From NCBI RefSeq assembly GCF_000576555.1, contig NZ_CP007144.1:62001-126000 (forward strand): a stretch of 64,000 nucleotides of DNA. The letters run 5' to 3'. Position 1 is the first letter of the stretch; every line of letters begins with the position of its first letter. Shown here piece after piece: positions 1 to 8,256 of this stretch. The notes below the pieces were generated by a model that saw only the letters and a program-made list of their open reading frames with translations, did no database searches and had not been told where the DNA came from. The position numbers and the translations under genes are program-made. This DNA is from Hymenobacter swuensis DY53. Lineage in GTDB: Bacteria > Bacteroidota > Bacteroidia > Cytophagales > Hymenobacteraceae.

Positions 1-34
1 TGTTATTTCAGGTGCTGCTTCTGGCAGCACATCC

Positions 35-412
35 TTACGCTTTCGTAGCACTAACCACGGACAGCAAAAGGGTGAACGCCAACAGGGCAAACCACACTAG
101 GAGGACCCCAACGCGTAGCAGCCCCTTCTTGATGCCCCGCAGTGAAAATTCAGGAAAAAACATGCGTTTGTAACAGACATCCGCCAGTTTTTGGCCTAAG
201 GCCATGATGCCACCGGCTATCAGAAGCAACGACCACCCGGGCAGTGCCAGGTGCAGGGCCCATTGGCTGACCATCACGCACGCCACGACCGGAAGGGCAA
301 TAAAGCAGCCCAAGAAAAAGGCCGCTTTGATGCGCCCGATTTCCCCTCGATAGGCCTGTATCGCATAACAGACCCCCATCAGCAGCCGAAGCCCTTTATT
401 TAATATTTCCAA
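35..412 (-). CDS. small membrane protein, unknown function
   Basis: The reading frame ends at position 35 and encodes about 125 residues with three hydrophobic segments (roughly residues 30-52, 54-77 and 98-120), so it is probably an inner-membrane protein. No ATG precedes the one at 379. A TTG at 412 lies about 15 bases after AGGAGG within a repeat-like sequence and gives a more natural N terminus, so it was chosen, with ATG 379 as the alternative. The open frame continues far upstream but that part overlaps the gene at 604 and looks non-coding. I do not recognise a family. It sits in the same small-gene, repeat-rich setting as the array further right, so it may be cassette cargo. Confidence 0.5.
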   Translation of the reverse strand: MEILNKGLRLLMGVCYAIQAYRGEIGRIKAAFFLGCFIALPVVACVMVSQWALHLALPGWSLLLIAGGIMALGQKLADVCYKRMFFPEFSLRGIKKGLLRVGVLLVWFALLAFTLLLSVVSATKA

Positions 413-422
413 ATCGCTTCTG

Positions 423-459
423 TTTGAGCCTCCTAACGCAATTCTGCAGCCCCGTTTGA
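423..459 (-). repeat. diverged copy of the cassette-boundary repeat
   Basis: Read on the - strand this stretch has AAACGG, then GAATTGCG, then TTAGGAGGCT just before the start of the gene at 412. The order of parts resembles the 50-bp repeat seen across 31.9-58.8 kb, but identity is low and the middle GGCCTAAACGCG block is missing. Confidence 0.3.
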
Positions 460-508
460 TACCGAAATTAAAACATGAGCGGCCTGGGACGCAAAGCACG
501 CATCGAGG

Positions 509-560
509 GTTCAAGAAAACGGTGGCAAGGTAAACGCGCGCCATTAAATCATAGGAGGGT
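509..560 (+). repeat. cassette-boundary repeat copy
   Basis: GTTCAAGAAAACGGTGG, then GTAAACGCGCG and CATAGGAGGGTA, in the order of the array repeat. It lies 43 bases before the ATG of the gene at 604 on the same strand. Confidence 0.7.
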
Positions 561-603
561 ATGTTTGAGCAATTAGAAACCTCTTCTAAATCACTGGTTT
601 TAC

Positions 604-891
604 ATGGCCACCCGCTATACACTTGCTTGGTTCCGAAGCGAAATCGAGCCCCGATTATCCGGGTTCTCGCTGGCCTACCGCTCTTTTGGGGAAGGCGATT
701 TTGGCACCTTGGAGCGGGTCGAATTTGAATCCACAGGACTGATGGGCGGGTTCGATTTCTGGAGTGACGAATGGCTCGACCTGCATGTGATTGACCCAAC
801 CATAGGAGAAGAGCGACTAAACATTCTTTTGGGCCCCGACAAGGAATCGGAAAAAAAACAGGCCGTCGCCGACTTTTTAGCATCGCTGTAA
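604..891 (+). CDS. small soluble protein, unknown function
   Basis: A 95-residue acidic, aromatic-rich protein with no signal peptide and no membrane segment. The central part is rich in Trp, Phe and Asp, as in many small immunity proteins, but no family could be named. It is flanked on both sides by same-direction copies of the cassette-boundary repeat (509-560 and 906-957), so it has the form of a single mobile cassette. The ATG at 604 is the first in frame; an ATG at 561 is out of frame. The opposite-strand open frame over it is a shadow. Confidence 0.65.
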   Translation: MATRYTLAWFRSEIEPRLSGFSLAYRSFGEGDFGTLERVEFESTGLMGGFDFWSDEWLDLHVIDPTIGEERLNILLGPDKESEKKQAVADFLASL

Positions 892-905
892 GCCGCATCT
901 GTATC

Positions 906-957
906 GTTCAGCGAAACGGTCGTGGCCTAAACGCGGCAATTCAGTTGAAGCAGCGTT
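906..957 (+). repeat. cassette-boundary repeat copy, near consensus
   Basis: Begins GTTCAGCGAAACGGT, continues CGTGGCCTAAACGCGGCAAT and ends GTTGAAGCAGCGTT. It is one of the best-preserved copies although it lies 31 kb away from the main array, just after the stop of the gene at 604. Confidence 0.8.
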
Positions 958-1336
958 CCAATGTTACCACAGGATGACGGGTCCCTACGACGTTAGCTTG
1001 CAACCCTACACTTTCTTCCTCAATCGAGCGTGCAAGTGGTTCAGACGCAGCGGTGAAACCTGTGCGGCACTTTGCATATGGTCCCGATGGTCGTAGGTTC
1101 AGTTCCTAGCGAGAGTCTCCGTCATTACCCGCAACAACCGCAGGCTTAGCAAACAGCTGCTGCCTGGCTTTTCTGCTTTATTACCTGCTTTTAGCATCGC
1201 GTAAACCCTAGTGCGCTGGCATTCAAACATTCGTCGCTTTCTATATAAGTACGAGGGGTATCCCACTTCTTCTGTTGCCGCGCCGATAGTGCTTTCAGGC
1301 AGAACAGGTTGTGCCTAATTCCCCTACTTTTAGCCG
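958..1336. other. 379-base intergenic stretch without a recognised gene
   Basis: No open frame of credible coding character is present. Positions 1083-1121 resemble the T arm and 3' acceptor side of a tRNA, but no complete cloverleaf can be drawn. The last 20 bases before the kinase gene at 1337 contain TACTTTTA, a plausible Bacteroidota -7 box, which would leave a very short leader. Confidence 0.4.
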
Positions 1337-2620
1337 ATGGGCATATACGTGAGAGGACTGCGCTTGCTGGCGTGGTTGGTTTTCCTGGTGTTGCTCCCTC
1401 TTGGTGTCACCGGGCGGAACGAGCACGAATGGCCTGCCGGGGGAGCATTTCTAGTTGACCAGCAGGGAAGGATATGGGAAGCCGCCCAGCGGGGCCTCTG
1501 GCTCCGTGAGGGTACCAGGAAAACCCAGTTCACCACCCAAAACGGCTTGAGCAACGATACCATCACGGCGCTTGCCCAGGATGCCAGTGGACAGGTATGG
1601 GTGGGCACCCGCGAAGGACTGCTGGTGTACGAAGGGGCGGAATTTCGGGAAATCAGCTACGCGCAGGGGCTGTCCAGCAAGCACATCACGGCGCTTTACC
1701 AGTCACCTGGGAGTGACTTCTGGATTGCGACCAGTGCCGGCGCGTTGCGCTCCGCCGGTGGTCGCTTGGAGCCGGTAACGGCCTTGCGCGGCACTGCCGT
1801 CGCGTTTGTCGGCGAGGATGCCCATAACTGGGTATTCGTCACCAATAAGGGAATCCGGCGCCTGCCGAAAGAGCAGCCGGTTAGCTGGCAGTGGCTGGGC
1901 TGGACGGCGGGCGGGCTCCTGTTGGCGGGTGGCGGCCTGTGGGGTGGCTGGCAGTGGCGCCGGGGGCAGCAGGTGCGGCTGCGCCTGGCCCAAACTGAGC
2001 AGCGGGCCCTGCTGGCCCAGATAAACCCGCACTTTATCTTCAACTCCCTGCAGTCCATTCAGAACTACATCCTGCGGCAGCAGGCCGAGGCCGCGCAGCA
2101 CTACCTCACCCGGTTCGGCGGGCTGATGCGGCTGATTCTGGAGCAGTCGCGCCAGCCGCTACTCCCGGTGCGGGCCGAGCTGAGCATGCTGCGCAGCTAC
2201 CTGGAGCTGGAGGCCCTGCGTTTTGAGGGGCAGTTCACCTACCAAGTAGCGGCCGACGATGCCCTGCTAGACGAGGAGATTCCCGCCATGCTCCTGCACC
2301 CCTTCGTGGAGAATGCTGTGTGGCATGGCCTGGCCCACCAAGCCGGCCGGGGCCACATCGATGTGCGCCTGACCCGGGAAGCCGATTACCTGGTGGCCGT
2401 GGTGCAGGACAACGGGGTGGGCCGCCAGCGCGCGGCCGGGCAGCCGGGCAACCACGTGGGCTACCCGTCGCGGGGCTCGGCTATTATGGAGGAACGGATT
2501 GCGCTGTTGAACCGGCAGGCACACCACCCCATTACCGTCGTTATCACGGACCTGAACAGCGCCGACTCCCCGCCCCAAGGCACCCGCGTGGTGGTCCGCA
2601 TTCCGCGCCTGCATTCCTGA
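1337..2620 (+). CDS. propeller-type sensor histidine kinase, LytS/YehU class
   Basis: A 427-residue membrane kinase. Residues 1-26 are a signal peptide. Residues about 30-165 contain repeats of the two-component-regulator propeller type (NGLSNDTI, then QVWVGTREGL, then VYEG), a short blade set compared with full propellers. A membrane segment follows at about 186-205. The cytoplasmic part is the LytS/YehU-type kinase: phospho-acceptor box INPHFIFNSLQ with His232, N box HPFVENAV near residue 326, and DNGVGR near 360. It should phosphorylate the LytTR regulator encoded 21 bases downstream. The signal sensed cannot be read from the sequence. Confidence 0.93.
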   Translation: MGIYVRGLRLLAWLVFLVLLPLGVTGRNEHEWPAGGAFLVDQQGRIWEAAQRGLWLREGTRKTQFTTQNGLSNDTITALAQDASGQVWVGTREGLLVYEGAEFREISYAQGLSSKHITALYQSPGSDFWIATSAGALRSAGGRLEPVTALRGTAVAFVGEDAHNWVFVTNKGIRRLPKEQPVSWQWLGWTAGGLLLAGGGLWGGWQWRRGQQVRLRLAQTEQRALLAQINPHFIFNSLQSIQNYILRQQAEAAQHYLTRFGGLMRLILEQSRQPLLPVRAELSMLRSYLELEALRFEGQFTYQVAADDALLDEEIPAMLLHPFVENAVWHGLAHQAGRGHIDVRLTREADYLVAVVQDNGVGRQRAAGQPGNHVGYPSRGSAIMEERIALLNRQAHHPITVVITDLNSADSPPQGTRVVVRIPRLHS

Positions 2621-2641
2621 CTATTCGCCCTTATCTGCAAT

Positions 2642-3388
2642 TTGCCCGTGACCCGCACCATCCTCATCGACGACGAAACCAACACCCGCGAGGCGCTGCG
2701 GGGCTTGCTGCTGCACTACTGTCCCGACGTGACTATTATCGGCGAAGCCGCTTCGGCGGAAGCAGGCCTGCAGCTGCTGCGCGAGCAAACGCCCGACCTG
2801 CTGTTTCTGGACGTGGAAATGCCGCTGGGCTCGGGCTTCGACTTGCTTGACATGCTGGGCACGGCCTCGTTCGACATTATCTTCACCACCGCCCACGACC
2901 GGTATGCGTTGCGGGCCATCAAGTTTTGTGCCCTCGACTATCTGCTCAAGCCCGTGGGTGTGGCCGAGCTGCGCGAGGCCGTGGCCAAAGCCCAGCGCCA
3001 GCAAGCCCCCGTGGCCACCCAGCTGCACACGTTTCAGGAAAACCTGCGCGAGCGCAACGGTCCGGCGGGCAAGGTGGTGCTGCCCACCATGCAGGGCTTC
3101 GAGGTAGTGGACGTGGCCCGCGTGGTACGCTGCCAGGCCGACGACAACTACACGCTGTTCGTGCTCGAAGGCAAGGAGAAAATCCTGGTCAGCCGCACGC
3201 TGAAGGAATATGAGGAGTTGTTCAGCGACTACGGCTTCATCCGCGTCCACCAGTCCCACCTCATCAACGCCGCCCACGTGAAGCGCTACATCAAAGGCAG
3301 CGGCGGTTACGTGCAGCTCAGCGACGACTCGATTATCGAAGTGTCGCGCCGTAAAAAAGACGAGCTGATGAAGCGGTTTCAGGCGTGA
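2642..3388 (+). CDS. LytTR-family response regulator
   Basis: A 248-residue regulator: receiver domain at residues 6-120 with the acid pair Asp10-Asp11, phospho-acceptor Asp57 in FLDVEMP and Lys103 in LKP, then a LytTR DNA-binding domain at about 145-245 (RCQADDNYT and IRVHQSHLIN motifs). No ATG is available; the TTG at 2642 or the GTG at 2648 must serve as start, and GTG would give the usual short N terminus. It follows the kinase gene by 21 bases, making a two-gene operon, and is followed by an ABC exporter that may be its target. Confidence 0.92.
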   Translation: MPVTRTILIDDETNTREALRGLLLHYCPDVTIIGEAASAEAGLQLLREQTPDLLFLDVEMPLGSGFDLLDMLGTASFDIIFTTAHDRYALRAIKFCALDYLLKPVGVAELREAVAKAQRQQAPVATQLHTFQENLRERNGPAGKVVLPTMQGFEVVDVARVVRCQADDNYTLFVLEGKEKILVSRTLKEYEELFSDYGFIRVHQSHLINAAHVKRYIKGSGGYVQLSDDSIIEVSRRKKDELMKRFQA

Positions 3389-3599
3389 TTTCCGACTCAT
3401 TCGGCCTCTACCGCCCGGAGCCGAATGCCGGACCGCCAGTTGTTTAGCGATGAAGAACTACGTCAGGCTTGCCGGATACTCGCCGGGGCTGACCACTTAC
3501 TCATTGTGCCTTTCAGGAGCGGGAGAATAGGTGGACGTTTGTCCCAGTAAACCGCGTGGCAGCTGCCGCGACCCCACCCTCTCACTCCCGACCCGCACC

Positions 3600-4496
3600 A
3601 TGGAACTGACCATCAAAAATCTGTCGAAAACCTACCCCAACGGGGTGAAGGCCCTCGACAACGTGAGTTTGACCATTCCGCAGGGCATGTTTGGCCTGCT
3701 CGGGCCCAACGGCGCCGGCAAAAGCTCGCTGATGCGCACCATCGCCATGCTGCAGGCTCCCGACAGCGGCAGCATCCACCTCGACGCCATCGACGCGCTG
3801 GAGGATAAGATGGCTTTGCGCCGGGTGCTGGGCTACTTGCCCCAGGAGTTCGGAGTGTATCCGCGGGTGTCGGCCGAAGACCTGCTCGACCACATGGCCG
3901 TGGTGAAAGGCATTGTGAACCGCGGTGAGCGCCGGGAGACGGTGAAGGCCCTGCTGGAGCAAACCAACCTCTACGACGTGCGCAAGCGCAGCATCAGCAC
4001 GTTTTCGGGCGGCATGAAGCAGCGCTTCGGCATTGCCCAGGCCCTCATCGGCAACCCGCTGCTCATCATCGTGGACGAGCCCACCGCCGGCCTCGACCCC
4101 GGCGAGCGGAACCGCTTCTACAACCTGCTGAGCGAAATCGGCGAGAACATCATCGTCATTCTGAGCACCCACATCGTGGACGACGTGCGCGAGCTGTGCC
4201 GCAACATGGCCATCATCAACGAAGGGCGGGTGCTGTTTGCCGGGCAGCCCCAGGCCGCTATGCACGAGCTGAAGGGCCGCGTCTGGGAGCGCACCATTGA
4301 GAAGGCCGAGCTGGCCGAATACCAGCAGGAATACGCCGTGATATCGACTAAGCTGCTGGCTGGCCAGCCGCTACTGCACGTGGTGGGCGACGACCTGGGG
4401 ACCGCCGGCTTCCAGGCCGTGGAGCCTAGCCTCGAAGACGTGTTTTTCTCCACCATTCAGGGAAAAGCCGCACAATCTGTTCTCGTTCACGCCTAA
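3600..4496 (+). CDS. ABC transporter ATP-binding protein
   Basis: A 298-residue ATPase of the ABC-2 exporter type. Walker A is GPNGAGKS (residues 35-42), the signature is FSGGMKQR, Walker B runs into DEPTAGLDP, and the switch His lies in STHIVDD. The open frame extends upstream to a GTG at 3531, but the ATG at 3600 begins exactly where the family begins. The partner permease starts 12 bases downstream at 4509. The pair follows a two-component system, so induction by that system is likely but unproven. Confidence 0.95.
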   Translation: MELTIKNLSKTYPNGVKALDNVSLTIPQGMFGLLGPNGAGKSSLMRTIAMLQAPDSGSIHLDAIDALEDKMALRRVLGYLPQEFGVYPRVSAEDLLDHMAVVKGIVNRGERRETVKALLEQTNLYDVRKRSISTFSGGMKQRFGIAQALIGNPLLIIVDEPTAGLDPGERNRFYNLLSEIGENIIVILSTHIVDDVRELCRNMAIINEGRVLFAGQPQAAMHELKGRVWERTIEKAELAEYQQEYAVISTKLLAGQPLLHVVGDDLGTAGFQAVEPSLEDVFFSTIQGKAAQSVLVHA

Positions 4497-4508
4497 ACCC
4501 GCCCGCTC

Positions 4509-7500
4509 ATGTTCACTGCCTTCCTTCGCTTCGAGCTGGCCACCTGGCGCAAGCACCCGCTGAGCTACATCTTCCTGGCCGTCACCTTCGGCCTGACGTT
4601 TCTGGCCATGCTCTGGCCCAACCTGCAGATGGGCCAGGACCTGCGCAACCTGCACGTCAACGCCCCCTTTGCCATCCTGAGCCGGGCTGCGGCCATGACC
4701 ATGCTGTGCCTGCTGTTCATCACGGCCATCATGGCCAGCACGGCCACCCGCGACTCCGGTTCGGGCTACGCGCCGGTGCTGTACGCTGCGCCGCTCGAAA
4801 AAGCAGGCTACCTCTGGGGCCGCTTTGCTGGCGGCGTGCTGGTGGCCGTGCTGGCTTTGCTGGGCGTGCTGGTGGCCATCGCGCTGGGCACCCCGCTCAG
4901 CGACCAGGCGCGCGTGGGCCCGTTTGAGCTGGCGCCCTACCTGCATGCCTTCGGCTTGTTCATCGTGCCTAACGTGGTGCTGGCCGGCGCCATCATCTAC
5001 TGCCTGACGGTGCTCACCCGCAACACGGTGTACGCTTTTATCGCGGCGCTGGGCCTGCTGGTGGGCTTCCTGCTGGTGGGCCTGCTCACGCCCAACCTGG
5101 AAACCCCGGCCAGCGTGCTGCTGCTTGACCCCTTCGGCCTGCGCACCCTCCACGCCCTGACCAAGTACTGGACGGTGTCGGAGAAAAACACCCAGGTGCT
5201 AGCCCTGGCCGGACCGCTGCTCACCAACCGCTTGGTGTGGCTGGGCATCGCCGGCGCCCTGATGGGCCTCACCCACGGCGTGTTTTCCTTCACCACCTCA
5301 ACCGGCACCGCCAAAAAGCGCCGGCTGGCCGACGCGCCTACGGCTAAGCGGACCTCAACTCCCACGCCCCGGCCCCGGGTGCAGCCCCGGCACGACCGCG
5401 GCGCGGCCCTGGTGCAGCTCACGCAGCAAGTTCGCCTGGACTTGCTGGGCATCCTCAAGAGCGTACCGTTCTGGCTGCTGCTCGGGCTGGGCGTGGTGAA
5501 CCTGCTCAGCATTGCAGCCACGGCTTCGGAGCGCGAAGGCGGGCACTTCTTCCCGGTCACCTACACCATGCTCGACCTGATAAACGGTACCTACGGACTG
5601 TTTGTCATCGCCGTGCTGGTATACTACGGCGGGGTGCTGGTATGGAAAGAGCAGGACGCCTGCCTCGACGGCATCCTCGATGCCGCGCCGCGCCCCTCGT
5701 GGGTGCCCTACGCGGCCAAGCTACTGACCCTGGTGGTTATTGCGGCCCTGCTGACGGCCGTGGGCGTGCTGGTATGCGTGGCGGCGCAGGCCCTGCAGGG
5801 CTACACCAACTTCGAGTGGGGCCTGTACGGTAAGGCCGTGTTCGGCATCGAATTCACCCGCTACGTAATGGTGGCCGTGGGCACGGTGTTTCTGCACGTG
5901 CTGCTGCGCAACAAGTTTCTGGCCTATGGCCTGACGGTGGTCATCATTCTGCTGCAAAGCATCAGCGGCGCGGCCCTGGACTGGAACAACAACCTCTTCC
6001 GCTTCGCCGATACGCCGGCCTTTACCTACTCCGACATGAACGGCTTCGGGCCTTTTGCCGAAAGCATCCTGTGGTTTAAGCTCTATTGGGCGGCCTTTAC
6101 GCTGCTGCTGGTAGCCCTTACGGCCGGGCTGTGGGTGCGGGGCCGGGCCGTGGGCGGCACCTTCAGCGGTTCGCAGCTGCGGCAGGGCTTCACCCCGGTG
6201 TTGCGGGCAATGGCCGCCACCGGCCTGCTGGCCTGGCTGGGCCTGGGTGCCTGGATTAACTACAACGTGGCGGTGCGCAACGACTACGCCACCACAGCCG
6301 GCGAGCAGCAGGTACAGGCCGACTACGAAAAGCAATACAAGCGCTTCGAACGGTCGCCCCAGCCCCGCGTAACGGCCGTCAGCCTGCAAGTAGACCTCGT
6401 GCCCGAAGCCCGCGCCGTGCAGGTGCAGGGCCAGCTGACGCTCGTTAACAAAACCAGCCGCCCGCTCGACACCCTGCGCCTGTCCTACGGTAGCTACCTC
6501 GAAGACTACCGGTTCCGCATCCCCGGCGCGCGGCTGGCACTTAACGACCAGCGCCTGCGCTTCCGTAGCTACGCCCTGCACCCCGCCCTGGCCCCCGGCG
6601 ACTCGCTGGTGCTGAGCTACTCGGCCCAGTACCGTGCCCGGGGCTTCGAAAACAAGGTTTCCCGGCCCCTGATTAACAGCAACGGCACCTTCCTCAACAA
6701 TTTCGAGCTGGCGCCCACCATCGGCTACACCCGCAACCTGGAGCTGGAAAGCGCCACCGACCGCGCCAGGCTGGGCCTGCCCGAGCGCCCCCGCATGGCC
6801 CCGCAGACCGACCGCGCGGCCTACGCCAATACCTACATTTCCACCGACGCTGATCGCCTGCGCTTCGAGGCCACCGTGAGCACCAGCCCCGACCAGATTG
6901 CCGTGGCTCCCGGTACCTTGCTGAAGGAGTGGCAGGCAAACGGCCGCCGCTACTTCCACTACCGCCTGGCTGCGCCGGTGCTCAACTTTTACTCCATCAC
7001 CTCGGCCCGCTACCAGGTGCGGCGCGAAAAGCTGGGCGGCGTGGACCTGGAAATCTACTACCACGCCGCCCACCCCTACAACCTTGACCGCATGATGCGC
7101 TCGATGCACGCCTCGGTGGCCTACTACGGCCAGCAGTTCGGGGCCTACCCCCAGCAGCAGGCCCGCATCATCGAGTTTCCGCGCTACCAGCAGTTCGCCC
7201 AGGCCTTTCCCGGCACCATGCCCTACTCCGAAGGCCTCGGTTTCATCGCCCAGCCCAGCCCCGACGACCACGACGTGGACCGCACCTACCGCGTGGTGGC
7301 CCACGAAATGGCCCACCAGTGGTGGGGACACCAGGTCACCGGCGCGGCCGTGCAAGGCGCCACCTTCCTGTCGGAGTCGGTGTCGGAATACCTCTCGGTG
7401 CTGATGCTGGAGCGGCTCTACGGCCCGGCCAAGGTGCTCACACTGCGGCGCTACGCCCTCGACTTTTACCTGCGCGGCCGGGCTTCCGAGAAGGTGCGCG

Positions 7501-8087
7501 AGCTGCCCCTGCTCTACAACGAAGACCAGCCCCACATCCACTATGCCAAAGGCTCGCTAGCCCTGTACTCGCTGCGCAGCTACCTGGGCGAAAAGCGCCT
7601 CCACGGCGCGCTGGCCCAGTTCATGCACGACTACCAGGGCCGTCCCGCACCCTACCCCAACTCCGGAGACCTGTATGGCTACCTGCTGCGGGCCGCCCCC
7701 GACTCCCTTCACTATTTCGTGCAGGACCAGCTCAAGCGCATCACGCTCTACGATAATCAGGTGCAGGAAGTCGCCTACCAGAAGCTCCCCGACGGCCGCT
7801 ATCAGGCCATTATCCAACTGGAAGCGCATAAGCGCTACGCCAACGAGCTGGGCAAGGAAACCGAAGCGCCTTTGCACGACTACATCGACGTGGCGCTGTA
7901 CGGCACAGCCAGTCAGGTGCTTTACCGCCAGCGGGTGCTGGTGACAGGCCCCCGCAAAGTCCTGAAAGTAATCGTGCCCGCCGTCCCGCAAAAAGCCGTC
8001 ATCGACCCGGATCTGCTGCTCGTCGACCGCCGGCCGGAGGACAACAGCCGCGCCGCCGTTGAAATTGGCCGGCAGTCAGGCCAGTGA
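4509..8087 (+). CDS. ABC-2 permease fused to M1-type metallopeptidase domain
   Basis: A 1192-residue fusion known in Bacteroidota. The first 580 or so residues form ABC-2-like membrane blocks (segments near 20-37, 60-80, 105-125, 145-190, 240-257, 325-345, 365-385, 405-425, 450-485, 530-550 and 575-590). The C-terminal half is an aminopeptidase-like ectodomain with HEMAH (His932, Glu933, His936) and a third zinc ligand candidate at Glu956 in LSESVSEY. The Glu lies 19 residues after the second His, one more than in classical M1 enzymes, and no GAMEN exopeptidase motif is visible. It pairs with the ATPase at 3600. The substrate is unknown; processing of an exported or periplasmic peptide is an inference. 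Confidence 0.93.
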   Translation: MFTAFLRFELATWRKHPLSYIFLAVTFGLTFLAMLWPNLQMGQDLRNLHVNAPFAILSRAAAMTMLCLLFITAIMASTATRDSGSGYAPVLYAAPLEKAGYLWGRFAGGVLVAVLALLGVLVAIALGTPLSDQARVGPFELAPYLHAFGLFIVPNVVLAGAIIYCLTVLTRNTVYAFIAALGLLVGFLLVGLLTPNLETPASVLLLDPFGLRTLHALTKYWTVSEKNTQVLALAGPLLTNRLVWLGIAGALMGLTHGVFSFTTSTGTAKKRRLADAPTAKRTSTPTPRPRVQPRHDRGAALVQLTQQVRLDLLGILKSVPFWLLLGLGVVNLLSIAATASEREGGHFFPVTYTMLDLINGTYGLFVIAVLVYYGGVLVWKEQDACLDGILDAAPRPSWVPYAAKLLTLVVIAALLTAVGVLVCVAAQALQGYTNFEWGLYGKAVFGIEFTRYVMVAVGTVFLHVLLRNKFLAYGLTVVIILLQSISGAALDWNNNLFRFADTPAFTYSDMNGFGPFAESILWFKLYWAAFTLLLVALTAGLWVRGRAVGGTFSGSQLRQGFTPVLRAMAATGLLAWLGLGAWINYNVAVRNDYATTAGEQQVQADYEKQYKRFERSPQPRVTAVSLQVDLVPEARAVQVQGQLTLVNKTSRPLDTLRLSYGSYLEDYRFRIPGARLALNDQRLRFRSYALHPALAPGDSLVLSYSAQYRARGFENKVSRPLINSNGTFLNNFELAPTIGYTRNLELESATDRARLGLPERPRMAPQTDRAAYANTYISTDADRLRFEATVSTSPDQIAVAPGTLLKEWQANGRRYFHYRLAAPVLNFYSITSARYQVRREKLGGVDLEIYYHAAHPYNLDRMMRSMHASVAYYGQQFGAYPQQQARIIEFPRYQQFAQAFPGTMPYSEGLGFIAQPSPDDHDVDRTYRVVAHEMAHQWWGHQVTGAAVQGATFLSESVSEYLSVLMLERLYGPAKVLTLRRYALDFYLRGRASEKVRELPLLYNEDQPHIHYAKGSLALYSLRSYLGEKRLHGALAQFMHDYQGRPAPYPNSGDLYGYLLRAAPDSLHYFVQDQLKRITLYDNQVQEVAYQKLPDGRYQAIIQLEAHKRYANELGKETEAPLHDYIDVALYGTASQVLYRQRVLVTGPRKVLKVIVPAVPQKAVIDPDLLLVDRRPEDNSRAAVEIGRQSGQ

Positions 8088-8124
8088 GGTGTTTTCTCAC
8101 TCCTAAAGAAGTGGAAATCAAACC

Positions 8125-8160
8125 CTGTTCCTGCAGGCCATTAATGGCCTGTAGGAACAG
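8125..8160. terminator. palindromic hairpin after the ABC operon
   Basis: A 36-base near-perfect inverted repeat (CTGTTCCT and AGGAACAG at the ends, CAGGCC and GGCCTG inside) followed by TTACTTTTAAAA. It lies 37 bases after the permease stop and could end transcription from both sides. Confidence 0.7.
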
Positions 8161-8189
8161 TTACTTTTAAAATGCCTCCACTTTCCAGT

Positions 8190-8204
8190 GTTTACCGAAA
8201 CGGT
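8190..8204 (+). repeat. possible 5' half of the cassette-boundary repeat
   Basis: GTTTACCGAAACGGT differs at two positions from the array 5' module GTTCAGCGAAACGGT. It lies between the permease operon and the opposite-strand propeller gene. With only 15 bases, chance similarity is possible. Confidence 0.35.
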
Positions 8205-8256
8205 CCGAACAGCAAAATGGGGGTTTATTCGTCTGCGAACAGCCGCAAATTTGATG

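Noticed and set aside
1050..1125. tRNA-like sequence (T arm like GGTTCAGTTCC and acceptor-like end)
   Set aside because: The 5' half does not fold: no D arm and no pairing acceptor strand. It may be a remnant of an integration site but is not a tRNA gene.
5721..7541. Long open frame on the - strand (606 codons)
   Set aside because: Shadow of the permease-peptidase gene in GC-rich sequence; composition is His/Val/Gly-rich without domains.
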